This document shows, one piece after another, positions 43,055-52,042 of a stretch of 64,000 bases of DNA. Position 1 is the first letter of the stretch; every line of letters begins with the position of its first letter. This DNA is from an uncultured Flavobacteriaceae bacterium (GTDB lineage: Bacteria > Bacteroidota > Bacteroidia > Flavobacteriales > Flavobacteriaceae). The notes below the pieces were generated by a model. The model was not told the DNA's origin. It saw only the letters and a program-made list of their open reading frames with translations, and did no database searches. The DNA lies in assembly GCA_947494825.1 (NCBI GenBank), contig CANLWN010000001.1, positions 310,001 through 374,000 of the forward strand, written 5' to 3'. The position numbers and the translations under genes were made by a program.

Positions 43055-43897
43055 ATGAAAGAAATACATTGGAAAACAGCTAAAGCCTTTGAGGATATTA
43101 CCTATAAAAAATGCAATGGGGTTGCCCGAATCGCCTTTAACAGGCCCAATGTTCGCAATGCCTTTAGGCCTAAGACCACCAGCGAACTGTACCAGGCATT
43201 CTACGATGCACAGGAAGATACTTCCATTGGTGTGGTCTTATTATCCGCCGAAGGGCCTTCCACCAAAGATGGGATCTATTCCTTTTGCAGCGGTGGCGAT
43301 CAAAAAGCTAGGGGACATCAAGGATATGTTGGGGAAGATGGGATGCACCGATTGAACATCCTGGAGGTGCAACGTCTGATCCGTTTTATGCCCAAGGTAG
43401 TCATTGCAGTGGTCCCGGGATGGGCCGTTGGCGGCGGACATAGTCTGCACGTGGTCTGCGATCTTACCTTGGCCAGCAAGGAACACGCCCTCTTTAAACA
43501 GACCGATGCCGATGTTACTAGTTTTGATGGTGGCTATGGATCCGCTTACCTGGCTAAAATGGTGGGGCAGAAAAAGGCCAGGGAAATTTTCTTTTTGGGC
43601 AGAAGCTACACCGCTCAGGCGGCCTATGAAATGGGTATGGTCAATGCAGTGATACCACATGAGGAACTGGAAATCACCGCTTATGAATGGGCCCAAGAGA
43701 TTCTGGCCAAATCCCCAACCTCCATAAAGATGTTAAAATTTGCCATGAACCTTACCGATGACGGTATGGTGGGGCAACAGGTATTTGCGGGGGAAGCTAC
43801 CCGTTTGGCGTATATGACGGATGAGGCCAAGGAGGGAAGAAATGCGTTTTTGGAAAAACGCAGGCCAGATTTTGGCGAAAACAAGTGGATTCCTTAA
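43055..43897 (+). CDS. menB: 1,4-dihydroxy-2-naphthoyl-CoA synthase
   Basis: A 280 aa crotonase with the MenB signatures FNRPNVRNAFRPKT, YSFCSGGDQKARG (oxyanion hole), GWAVGGGHSLHVVCDLTLAS, and DVTSFDGGYGSAYLAKMVG. It closes the second ring of menaquinone from o-succinylbenzoyl-CoA. Presence implies the classical Men pathway rather than futalosine. It stands alone here; the other men genes are not in the window. A near-consensus promoter (TATCTTTA) lies upstream. Confidence 0.96.
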   Translation: MKEIHWKTAKAFEDITYKKCNGVARIAFNRPNVRNAFRPKTTSELYQAFYDAQEDTSIGVVLLSAEGPSTKDGIYSFCSGGDQKARGHQGYVGEDGMHRLNILEVQRLIRFMPKVVIAVVPGWAVGGGHSLHVVCDLTLASKEHALFKQTDADVTSFDGGYGSAYLAKMVGQKKAREIFFLGRSYTAQAAYEMGMVNAVIPHEELEITAYEWAQEILAKSPTSIKMLKFAMNLTDDGMVGQQVFAGEATRLAYMTDEAKEGRNAFLEKRRPDFGENKWIP

Positions 43898-44150
43898 AAC
43901 AAGGGGGCATGGGGAGCTGCAAGCAGGGTGTTCAACTAAAAAGAGCCCTACCTTTTACGATAAGACTCTTTTACGAGAACACTATATGAAAATGAAAAAA
44001 TTAACTCCTTATTTAATTACACTACTAAAGTACCACCGACTCCTTGAAAAAAGAAATTATTGTTGTGAACCACTGTAGTTTTGTGGTCTGGTATGCTAAT
44101 TTTGATATTTGTAGGAAAATCAAGGTTTTTTACCCTGCGAAATCGGTATT

Positions 44151-45485
44151 TTAACGAAGGGCGGCTACAATCCCCGCCAAAAATCCGTTTGCATCAAATT
44201 TCGGAGATTCCGCGAGCCCTGTACGGACCACGACCAGATCTTTGGATGGAATGATAAACACGTGCTGGCCTTGATAACCATTGGCAGAGAACAGGTCGCG
44301 GGGCACATCGGGATACTTACCACCAGCATTGAGCCAAAAGTGGGCCCCGTACGCATCATCGGAGTGCTCAGTAGGTTTTTGGATGTAATCTACCCAGGAT
44401 GGGTCAAAGATCTGCTCCCCGTTCCAATTGCCCCTGTTTAAATAGAGCAGTCCAAATTTTGCCCAATCGCGCGTGCTTGCCCAACCATAGGAGGAGCCTA
44501 CAAAATTCCCGCTCAAATCGGTTTCGATCAACATGGAGTGCATACCAATTTTATCGATAAGCGCTTCATAAGGAAAATCCAGGTATTCCTGGTAATTGTT
44601 AAATTGCTCGCGCAAAATCCCCGATAACATATTGGACGTACCTGAGGAGTAGTTCCATACCTCTGTTGGTGCCGCGATCATTTCGGTATTTTCCTGTGGT
44701 TTGGTCATATCGGCAGCCAGGAACAGCATCAGGGTAACATCCGAAATTTTGGTGTAATCCTCTTCCCAGGCAAGACCACTTTGCATCCGCAATAAATGGT
44801 TCAGGGTAATGGACGCCTTGGAAGCCTCCTCCGAGTTGTGGAAAGGCCTGTATTGGTGCACATTAATCCCTCCCCGATACTCCAAGATTCCATATAGAGT
44901 GGCCAGAACGCTTTTGGTCATGGACCAACCCAGGATGGGCGTATCCTTGTTGAAGCCTTCAACGTAACGCTCCGCAATGATCTGTCCCTTATGCAACACC
45001 AGCACAGTGCGGGTCTTCTGCTTGTCCGGAAGGGCAAAGGCATCATCCAAGGCTTCCTTCAGTTTGGCATAATCCACATTTTCAAGGAGGGTATCCCTGG
45101 GATCCTTATCCCCGTAGGGAAACGCGACATTACGCTGCACGCGTTGCCTGTTGGGCTTAGGATAGTTTTCCTTTATCTCATAGTCCTCGAGAACCAGCGC
45201 ACAGCCCAGTCCATCCCTACAGATAGCTTGGCGTTCCATCAGACCGAATACCGAGGCTGAAACAGTTTCTGAACTTTCATCATAGACTGTCTCCGCCATT
45301 TTTATAAGCGGTACCCTGTTATCGTTTTCGTTCACGGAATGCTCCGTGCGTTGGGCAATGTAAAGAGTAGAGGCCATGTTCTTGGCAGCATAGCCCGAAA
45401 TAATGTTGAGCTTGGAATAATTGAAAAAGGCCACTCCTATGACAAACAAGATAAGGAGGGCGAGAACGCGTTTAAAGGTTTTCAT
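44151..45485 (-). CDS. Membrane-anchored serine hydrolase (class C beta-lactamase fold)
   Basis: A 444 aa protein from the ATG at 45485, with an N-terminal anchor (VLALLILFVIGVAFFNYSKL). The catalytic serine and lysine lie in GWSMTKSVL (SxxK). The Tyr motif is WNYSSGTSNML (YSS in place of YxN), and QGQHVFIIPSKDLVVVRTG follows near the end. Such proteins are D,D-peptidase or esterase relatives rather than antibiotic-resistance enzymes in most cases. It is divergent from the pirin gene. Confidence 0.9.
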   Translation of the reverse strand: MKTFKRVLALLILFVIGVAFFNYSKLNIISGYAAKNMASTLYIAQRTEHSVNENDNRVPLIKMAETVYDESSETVSASVFGLMERQAICRDGLGCALVLEDYEIKENYPKPNRQRVQRNVAFPYGDKDPRDTLLENVDYAKLKEALDDAFALPDKQKTRTVLVLHKGQIIAERYVEGFNKDTPILGWSMTKSVLATLYGILEYRGGINVHQYRPFHNSEEASKASITLNHLLRMQSGLAWEEDYTKISDVTLMLFLAADMTKPQENTEMIAAPTEVWNYSSGTSNMLSGILREQFNNYQEYLDFPYEALIDKIGMHSMLIETDLSGNFVGSSYGWASTRDWAKFGLLYLNRGNWNGEQIFDPSWVDYIQKPTEHSDDAYGAHFWLNAGGKYPDVPRDLFSANGYQGQHVFIIPSKDLVVVRTGLAESPKFDANGFLAGIVAALR

Positions 45486-45536
45486 TAACTGGGGGATTAT
45501 TGTACATTTAAGCAACGAATATAACCATTTGTATTT

Positions 45537-46409
45537 ATGTCCAATATTGGTTTGATCATTGAGGAGCGCAGTAGGGACATCGGGGATTTTCTTGTAGGCA
45601 GGTTAATTCCCTTCCGCAAAAAGCGCATGATCGGTCCTTTTATTTTTATAGATCATATGGGGCCCACCGAGTTGGGACCCGGTCGGTACATGGATGTGGA
45701 TCAACATCCCCATATAGGACTGGCAACCCTTACCTATCTGCTAGAGGGGGAACTCATGCACGAGGATAGTATAGGAACCCAACAACGCATTCGCCCGGGC
45801 TCTGTAAACTGGATGGTCGCCGGCAAGGGCGTCTCGCATACGGAAAGGACCCCGGCCGATCTTAGGAACGGGAACAGTTTTACTGCCCATGGATACCAAA
45901 TATGGGTTGCCCTACCGAGTCATTTGGAGGATATGGCCCCTGAATTTCATCATATTCCCGCCAAGGATCTGCCACAATGGACCGATGGCAATGCTCATTT
46001 TACCCTGGTAGCGGGGGAAGGATACGGAAAAAGGTCGCCCGTGCCCGTACATTCGCCCTTGTTTATGATCCAAATTAAGACAATAGGGGAATATCGGTTG
46101 GAAACCAAAGGGCATCTGAAGGGCGAAATAGGTATTTGTGTGGTAACCGGCACACTCGAAGCCTGTGGGGAGGTTGTGGAAAAAGGTAATATTGTGGTTT
46201 CCAAAGTGTCGGATTCCTGTAATACCGTACTAAGGCCAGATACCCATGTATTGCTTTTTGGAGGTGAGGCCTTCCCGGAAGAACGGCATATTTACTGGAA
46301 TTTTGTTTCCTCCGATAAATCAAAGATCCAGCTGGCGAAGCAGCAATGGCAGGAGCGGACCTTTCCTATGATGTCCGGGGACCATAGCTATGTACCCCTG
46401 CCGAAATAA
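45537..46409 (+). CDS. Pirin-family protein
   Basis: A 290 aa bicupin. The N-terminal cupin has the metal-binding pattern DQHPHIGLATLTYLLEGELM with GKGVSHTERT, and the pirin-like lead FIFIDHMGPTELGPG. Family members bind Fe and some act as quercetin dioxygenases or redox sensors. Monocistronic; function here unknown. Confidence 0.93.
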   Translation: MSNIGLIIEERSRDIGDFLVGRLIPFRKKRMIGPFIFIDHMGPTELGPGRYMDVDQHPHIGLATLTYLLEGELMHEDSIGTQQRIRPGSVNWMVAGKGVSHTERTPADLRNGNSFTAHGYQIWVALPSHLEDMAPEFHHIPAKDLPQWTDGNAHFTLVAGEGYGKRSPVPVHSPLFMIQIKTIGEYRLETKGHLKGEIGICVVTGTLEACGEVVEKGNIVVSKVSDSCNTVLRPDTHVLLFGGEAFPEERHIYWNFVSSDKSKIQLAKQQWQERTFPMMSGDHSYVPLPK

Positions 46410-46514
46410 GCTTTTTTGATGTATTCTGTGCCCTTAGGTCGGTTTTAAGGTCATTTATGTTCCATTATTTGTCAAGGATGGCTATCTTCCAATGTGAATT
46501 GCCAAGTATTAAAA

Positions 46515-48041
46515 ATGACCAAAGGACCCTTGCTTCCCAAAGGCATCTCCGTGTTCCTGCTGATGCTAACATTTTCTTGTTCGCCCTCTAAAAAGGAACG
46601 CGCAATGGTGCAATACCAAACCTATTGCGCCAGTTGTCACCTGGCACCTTCCATGCAGTCATTGCCAAAACATATATGGGCCCAGGAAATTTTACCCGAT
46701 ATGGGTGCACGATTGGGCATCCGGGATGCGGGCTACAATCCCATGAAAGGGGAGTCCTTTGAAGAACAGGAAGCCATTATTAAAAGTGGTATCTACCCCT
46801 ACAGGCCTTCCATTTCGAAGGCCGATTGGGAATCGCTCAAGGCCTACATCATTTCCATGGCCCCGGACACATTACCTCCCAGTATCAATAGGGAGTCTAG
46901 CGGAGAATTAAACCAATTTACCCCACAGGCGGTTGCGCTGGACAGCGCACCGGGTTCCTTAATTACTTTTCTGGACTACAGCCCTAACCAGGGACTTATC
47001 AGAACTGCCGATATTGCGGGAAACCTTTTGGGCTATTCCTATACCGAGAAGAAGAAGGTGTCCTTACATCAGTTCGGTGCACCTATTATTGACTTTACGG
47101 AAACCGATTCGCTTTCTTATGCCACGTCCATTGGCTATTTAAACCCCTCGGAAATACCCTCGGGAAAAGTTATTAGGGTAGGAACGGACACAACGGAAAC
47201 AATCAGCGGAGTGCTGCACAGACCCGTACATACGCTAGTTTGTGACCTGAACAAGAACGGTAGGAACGAACTAGTGGTGAGCGAATTTGGCAATTATACC
47301 GGACAACTCTCCCTTTTAGCACAAGGGGTACAGGACCCATCCTATAGAAAAACCGTTTTGTTACAGCAACCTGGGGCAATACGTGTCATAGCCAAAGATA
47401 TGGACCAGGATGGTCTGGAAGATCTGGTGGTCCTTACTTCCCAAGGTGATGAGAGCATAACCATTCTGTATCAGCAGGAGGATCTGCAGTTTAAGGCCCA
47501 AAAGGTGATACGTTTCAGTCCAGTATACGGGAGCAGTTGGTTTGAACTAGTGGACTTTGATGGGGATGGGGATGATGATATGATTACCGTACATGGAGAC
47601 AATGCCGATAAATCCTATGTACATAAACCGTATCACGGCATGCGGATACATATCAATACAGGGGAGAACGTATTTGAGGAGCGTTACTTCTATCCCCTTA
47701 ACGGGACCACCCGTGTGGTAGCTGAGGATTTTGATCAAGATGGGGATGTAGATTTTGGACTGCTTTCCACCTTTCCCGACTACGATCAAAAACCGGAATA
47801 TGCCTTTGTATATTTGGAAAACATGGATGCCGCCGGATTCGTATTTAAACCCTACACCTTTGCGGATGTCAACCTGGGGAGGTGGTTGTTGATGGATTCT
47901 GGGGATGTGGACCAGGATGGAGACATGGATATTGTCCTAAGTGCCTTCTCCTATGGTTTCACTCCAGTTCCCGAAAGCTTGTCCAAAATATGGACCGAAA
48001 AAAGCCTTGACCTTATGGTCCTGGAGAATAAATTAAAATGA
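46515..48041 (+). CDS. c-haem and VCBS/FG-GAP repeat lipoprotein
   Basis: A 508 aa lipoprotein (FSCSPSKK, Cys22) from ATG 46515; an upstream GTG at 46494 is less likely. A single CxxCH haem site (CASCH, 38-42) heads a small cytochrome-c-like domain. The rest carries FG-GAP/VCBS-type calcium repeats: DLNKNGRNELVV, DMDQDGLEDLVV, DFDGDGDDDMIT, DFDQDGDVDFGL and DVDQDGDMDIVL. These should fold into a beta-propeller outside the membrane. It overlaps the next gene by 4 bp. The combination suggests a surface redox or binding protein of unknown substrate. Confidence 0.87.
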   Translation: MTKGPLLPKGISVFLLMLTFSCSPSKKERAMVQYQTYCASCHLAPSMQSLPKHIWAQEILPDMGARLGIRDAGYNPMKGESFEEQEAIIKSGIYPYRPSISKADWESLKAYIISMAPDTLPPSINRESSGELNQFTPQAVALDSAPGSLITFLDYSPNQGLIRTADIAGNLLGYSYTEKKKVSLHQFGAPIIDFTETDSLSYATSIGYLNPSEIPSGKVIRVGTDTTETISGVLHRPVHTLVCDLNKNGRNELVVSEFGNYTGQLSLLAQGVQDPSYRKTVLLQQPGAIRVIAKDMDQDGLEDLVVLTSQGDESITILYQQEDLQFKAQKVIRFSPVYGSSWFELVDFDGDGDDDMITVHGDNADKSYVHKPYHGMRIHINTGENVFEERYFYPLNGTTRVVAEDFDQDGDVDFGLLSTFPDYDQKPEYAFVYLENMDAAGFVFKPYTFADVNLGRWLLMDSGDVDQDGDMDIVLSAFSYGFTPVPESLSKIWTEKSLDLMVLENKLK

Positions 48042-48472
48042 CTAGTCGTATAGCACTTGTTTCCACCTTGGGAATCCTGCTTATAAGCTGTTCCGAGAAA
48101 AAAGAGCCCAGGGAAGACCATATCTGGAAAACCCTGGAGGTCACCGCCACGGCTTTTAACTCCGTGCCCTCCCAAACCGATGGGAACCCGACCATTGCGG
48201 CTTGGGGAGATACCTTAAAACCGGGAATGAAAAGCATAGCCGTCTCCCGGGATTTGATCGGTCTGGGTTTGAAGCACAATACCATGGTTAGGATAGATAC
48301 CTTTCCGGATATTTACTTGGTAAAGGATAAGATGCATTGGCGTTGGCGCAAGCGAATAGATATTTATATGGGACTAGATCAAAAACTGGCAAGACAATGG
48401 GGAAAGCAGAAGGTCATGATTCAATATGCGGTGGAAAATGACAGCACCCCACCTGAAGACGATACCCCGTGA
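48038..48472 (+). CDS. 3D-domain (double-psi beta-barrel) lipoprotein
   Basis: A 144 aa lipoprotein (LLISCSEKKE, Cys18) with a 3D domain: LEVTATAFNSVPSQTDGNPT, then IAVSRDLIGLGLKHNTMVRI and the closing RKRIDIYMG. The 3D (Asp-rich) barrel is found in MltA-type lytic transglycosylases and in Sps/YabE-type wall proteins. The visible asparagine/aspartate pattern does not prove catalysis. It starts inside the VCBS gene stop (ATGA), so it is translationally coupled. Confidence 0.82.
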   Translation: MTSRIALVSTLGILLISCSEKKEPREDHIWKTLEVTATAFNSVPSQTDGNPTIAAWGDTLKPGMKSIAVSRDLIGLGLKHNTMVRIDTFPDIYLVKDKMHWRWRKRIDIYMGLDQKLARQWGKQKVMIQYAVENDSTPPEDDTP

Positions 48473-48506
48473 TTTTGTACTTTTACACCAAAGCATTTGA
48501 ACGCAT

Positions 48507-49181
48507 ATGAAGCAGGGATTGCTATGTATGGTACTTTTTGGTCTTGTTTCATGTAGGCCGTCCACAGCTATAGATATCGTGGACAAACCCATCGTCTTTG
48601 ATGAAACCAGGAAGCAACTGACCTTGGAATATCTCGAGCAACGCTACGGTTTGGAACAGGAAACTCCCACGATAACCCCTAAAATGATCGTGTTGCATTG
48701 GACGGTCTTTCCTACGCTCAAAGCGTCTTTTGAGGCATTTGAGCAGCCCACACTTCCCAATTGGAGACCGGACATTGAGAGCGTAAGCGGTCTCAATGTA
48801 TCCGCACAGTTCCTGGTAGACCAGGATGGCACGATTTACAGACTTTTACCGGAAACGACCATGGCCCGTCATGTTATTGGTCTCAATCATTGCGCCATCG
48901 GTATAGAAAATGTAGGGGGTACGAATGATATGCCCTTGACCCAGGCCCAACTGGAGTCGAATATTCGTTTGGTGCAATATTTGGCATCCAAATATCCCAT
49001 CGATTATTTGATAGGACATTATGAATACACCCATTTTGAGCATCACGACCTATGGTTGGAAAAAGATGCTGGATATCGGACAAAAAAAACAGATCCAGGA
49101 AAAGAATTTCTTACTAAGGTGAGAACCGCAACCAAAAGTTTTAACTTTAAACCCGTGCCCGAACAAAACAAATCCTTATGA
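48507..49181 (+). CDS. N-acetylmuramoyl-L-alanine amidase lipoprotein
   Basis: A 224 aa lipoprotein (FGLVSCRPS, Cys16) with an amidase_2/PGRP fold: KMIVLHWTVFPT (zinc His), VSAQFLVDQDGTIYRLLPE, ARHVIGLNHCAIGIENVGG and LIGHYEYTHFEHHD. It cleaves the stem peptide from MurNAc, in wall recycling or as a surface enzyme. It overlaps the M14 peptidase by 4 bp. Confidence 0.92.
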   Translation: MKQGLLCMVLFGLVSCRPSTAIDIVDKPIVFDETRKQLTLEYLEQRYGLEQETPTITPKMIVLHWTVFPTLKASFEAFEQPTLPNWRPDIESVSGLNVSAQFLVDQDGTIYRLLPETTMARHVIGLNHCAIGIENVGGTNDMPLTQAQLESNIRLVQYLASKYPIDYLIGHYEYTHFEHHDLWLEKDAGYRTKKTDPGKEFLTKVRTATKSFNFKPVPEQNKSL

Positions 49182-50662
49182 TTCAAAAGACGTTAATCGT
49201 ATTACTTTTTCTACTAGTCGGCAACACCTGTGCCGGACAGGAACAGGACATCACAGCTAAACTATATGACACCTACGACCAATATAAAGAGTCTGCCCTG
49301 GATAAGCGCAGGGTAAAACACAAGGAAATTCAGCAGTTGGTTGCCCAATACCAAAACAATCCAAAGTTTAAGGTGCAGCAGGTAGGCCAATCCATTGAGG
49401 GCCGGGAACTATCGCTTATCAGTATCGGCACAGGAGAAACCGACGTTTTTTTGTGGTCCCAGATGCACGGCGATGAACCTACTGCCACCCAGGCCATTTT
49501 TGACATATTCAATTTCTTGGATAGCGGGGATTTTGCGGCTGAAAAGGATGCCATACTGAGCAATTTAACCTTGCACTTCCTTCCCATGTTGAACCCGGAC
49601 GGGGCAGAGGTGTACCAAAGACGGAATACCTTGGGCATTGATATCAATCGGGATGCGCTTAGACTGCAATCGCCCGAGGGAAGAACCTTAAAAAGCGTCC
49701 GGGATAGCTTGGAGGCCGATTTTGGTTTTAACCTGCACGATCAGAGCACCTATTACAATGCCGAACGTACAGAAAAACCTGCCACCATTTCCTATCTGGC
49801 GCCTCCCTACAATTATGAAAAGGACATTAACGAGGGTAGGGGAAATGCCATGAAGGTCATTGTATTCATGAACAACATCATACAGAAATACGCTCCGGGA
49901 CAGGTGGGCCGCTATAGTGATGATTTCGAACCCAGGGCCTTTGGGGACAATATCCAAAAGTGGGGCACAAGCACCATTCTTATCGAATCCGGTGGTTACG
50001 CCAATGATATTGAAAAACAGGAGATACGCAAATTGAACTATGTTTCCATACTTTCGGCCATTTATACCATTGCCAAGGGCAACTATGCGGACATTCCCAT
50101 CGAGGATTATGAAAAAATCCCGAAAAATGACAGGAAGCTCTTTGACCTAAAGATTACTGGGCTCAATTATAAACTATTGGGAGGAGACTACGTTTTGGAT
50201 ATTGGCATCAATCGTCCGGAGGTGGACGATGAGTCCCACAACTCATTTTACTACAGTAGTCGGGTTTTGGACCAGGGCGATCTTTCTACCTACTATGGAT
50301 ACGAGACCCTGGAAGCGGCCGGCTATACGCTGCGGCCCGGAACCGTTTATCCGGAAACCGTAGGCAGTATGGAGGAGGTAGATTTTATTTCCCTCTTACG
50401 CGCGGGCCATACCTATCTGAGGGTAAAAAATCTTTCGGACAAGATGCTCACTTCATCCTTACCTTTTCATTTGATCAGCGAGGCGTACGAGCTACCTGAA
50501 TTTCGTCTACAGCCTGGAATAAACCCCACTTTTCTCTTGGAAAAGGATGGGGAGATCCGTTACGCGGTAATCAATGGCTTTCTAGTGGACCTAAAATCGG
50601 ACCGAGAAACCATGGTTTCCAGGTGGGGGAACCAGCAAGCCAATGCTATGATCTACAGATAA
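49178..50662 (+). CDS. M14-family zinc carboxypeptidase
   Basis: A 494 aa exported protein (LIVLLFLLVGNTCAGQ) of the M14 metallocarboxypeptidase fold. It has LWSQMHGDEPTATQAIFD (HxxE), FLPMLNPDGAEVYQRRN, GIDINRDALRLQSPEGR, and GFNLHDQ (third zinc ligand His). About 200 further residues form a C-terminal beta-rich domain. Following an amidase and a 3D-domain lipoprotein, it probably trims peptidoglycan-derived or other peptides. Convergent with the small membrane protein gene. Confidence 0.9.
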   Translation: MIQKTLIVLLFLLVGNTCAGQEQDITAKLYDTYDQYKESALDKRRVKHKEIQQLVAQYQNNPKFKVQQVGQSIEGRELSLISIGTGETDVFLWSQMHGDEPTATQAIFDIFNFLDSGDFAAEKDAILSNLTLHFLPMLNPDGAEVYQRRNTLGIDINRDALRLQSPEGRTLKSVRDSLEADFGFNLHDQSTYYNAERTEKPATISYLAPPYNYEKDINEGRGNAMKVIVFMNNIIQKYAPGQVGRYSDDFEPRAFGDNIQKWGTSTILIESGGYANDIEKQEIRKLNYVSILSAIYTIAKGNYADIPIEDYEKIPKNDRKLFDLKITGLNYKLLGGDYVLDIGINRPEVDDESHNSFYYSSRVLDQGDLSTYYGYETLEAAGYTLRPGTVYPETVGSMEEVDFISLLRAGHTYLRVKNLSDKMLTSSLPFHLISEAYELPEFRLQPGINPTFLLEKDGEIRYAVINGFLVDLKSDRETMVSRWGNQQANAMIYR

Positions 50663-50665
50663 AGA

Positions 50666-50830
50666 CTAGTAACCGAATTGGATCGTATTGGGGCCGTTCA
50701 GCAACAGCACCACAAGCATGATCATTAAGGTGGTTACAATCGATGAAAATAATAGGAGTACTATACTTTTATAGCCTTTGGATAAGGGTCCTATTGCGCT
50801 CTGACGGATAATTTCGTTGATTACATCCAT
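50666..50830 (-). CDS. Small membrane protein, 54 aa
   Basis: ATG at 50830 on the minus strand (MDVINEIIRQSAIGPLSKGY) to TAG at 50666, 55 codons. The second half is one long hydrophobic helix (SIVLLLFSSIVTTLMIMLVV). Composition, start context and the clean frame support a real gene. Its stop lies 3 bp from the M14 stop, so the two are convergent. Function unknown. Confidence 0.65.
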   Translation of the reverse strand: MDVINEIIRQSAIGPLSKGYKSIVLLLFSSIVTTLMIMLVVLLLNGPNTIQFGY

Positions 50831-51004
50831 GATTTCTTTCTTTTAAATTAAACAGTTTCATAGTTTTTAGGATGTATATAAGTTGCAATAGTTATTTTGG
50901 GGGTTGTTATGTAGGAAACAATTATCGGGCCAAAAACCCTACTTATTCCGGTTAAATATTGTCAAAACTGGACCAAATCCCGTATTTAATCGATGTATGG
51001 AAAC

Positions 51005-51038
51005 AAAAAAAGGGCCGAATGGTATGATTCGGCCCTTT
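51005..51038 (-). terminator. Terminator of the OmpA lipoprotein gene
   Basis: Perfect 12 bp stem AAAGGGCCGAAT (51009-51020) and ATTCGGCCCTTT (51027-51038) with a 6-nt loop. On the minus strand it is followed by a T-rich tail. It lies 20 bp after the gene's stop. Confidence 0.92.
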
Positions 51039-51057
51039 CCCTTAGGTTACGTTATTC

Positions 51058-51885
51058 CTATAGGCTTTCAGAATCCAAAAGCGCAAAGAATTTGTCCAAA
51101 TTCGGTATGATTACAATACGGGTACGTCGGTTTTTAGACCTGTTCTCCTCTGTGTCATTTTCAACCAAGGGAATATAACTGCTTCTTCCGGCCGCAATCA
51201 AACGCGCAGGGTCTACCTGGTACTCCTCCTGAAGGATTCTCACGATAGACGTGGCCCTTTTTACACTAAGGTCCCAGTTGTCGCGGAACAATTCCGTGCT
51301 AATGGTCTTTGAATCTGTATGGCCCTCCACCATCACTTCCATGCTAGGCTCAGAATTGATTACCTCGGCCAATTTGCCCAGAATGTTGTCGGCCTTGCTG
51401 CTTACTTTGTAGCTTCCGCTCTTAAACAATAGTTTGTCCGAAATATTGATCATCACCACGGTCTTGTCAATATTCACATCCACATCGTCGTCCTCATCCG
51501 CAATGGATTTCTTAAGGTTATAGGAAACCGCAAGGTTGATGGAATCCTCCAGCGTCTTGGCGTTGGCCAATTCACTGGGATCCACCTTGCTAAGTGTGGT
51601 CCTCATTTTTTCCTTGGTATTGTTGCTCATTACGGTAAGGTCGTCCACGGAAGTCATTTGACCATCGTTCATTTCCTTAAGGGAGTTTATTCTTTCGTTG
51701 TATTCGGCAACCCGCGCTTCAATCTTGGAAACTTTGGCTTCCAGTTCCTCCTTTTCAACTTGGGTCTTGGTCAATTGGCTTTGGGTAGTTGCCAAATTGT
51801 CTTCCAGGGCCACATACTTTTTCTTGGATACACATGAAGCTAGTACAATACAGAGCGCTGCGCCCGTTACGGTTAATCTTTTCAT
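51058..51885 (-). CDS. OmpA-family lipoprotein with coiled coil
   Basis: A 275 aa lipoprotein (IVLASCVSKKK, Cys18) with a coiled-coil stalk (residues about 28-75, VEKEELEAKVSKIEARVAEY) and a C-terminal OmpA domain: VMVEGHTDSKTIS and NRSKNRRTRIVIIP for peptidoglycan binding. It anchors the outer membrane to the wall across a spacer. Monocistronic, with its own terminator. Confidence 0.93.
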   Translation of the reverse strand: MKRLTVTGAALCIVLASCVSKKKYVALEDNLATTQSQLTKTQVEKEELEAKVSKIEARVAEYNERINSLKEMNDGQMTSVDDLTVMSNNTKEKMRTTLSKVDPSELANAKTLEDSINLAVSYNLKKSIADEDDDVDVNIDKTVVMINISDKLLFKSGSYKVSSKADNILGKLAEVINSEPSMEVMVEGHTDSKTISTELFRDNWDLSVKRATSIVRILQEEYQVDPARLIAAGRSSYIPLVENDTEENRSKNRRTRIVIIPNLDKFFALLDSESL

Positions 51886-51986
51886 TACGTTCTTCTTTAA
51901 ATTAATAGTTAAGGTTCCTCTTATTATACGTAGCTGATCGAAGAAAAGACGTTAGCGAACAAAAATTTCCCACTTATGAGCCCAGC

Positions 51987-52016
51987 AAAAAAAGAGGCAC
52001 CTTGCGGCACCTCTTT
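51987..52016 (-). terminator. Terminator of the VWA lipoprotein gene
   Basis: AAAGAGG (51991-51997) and CCTCTTT (52010-52016) form a stem with an interrupted inner part, followed on the minus strand by a T run. It is 26 bp after the stop codon. Confidence 0.8.
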
Positions 52017-52042
52017 ATATTTTAGTCACATGGATTTTGAGA

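Noticed and set aside
43939-43972. A hairpin after menB (AAAAGAG / CTCTTTT) as a terminator
   Set aside because: A 7 bp A/T-rich stem with a 20-nt loop is too weak to assert.
44151-45485. A resistance beta-lactamase
   Set aside because: The protein is membrane-anchored, has SMTK and YSS motifs, and resembles the broad serine hydrolase group rather than class C resistance enzymes.
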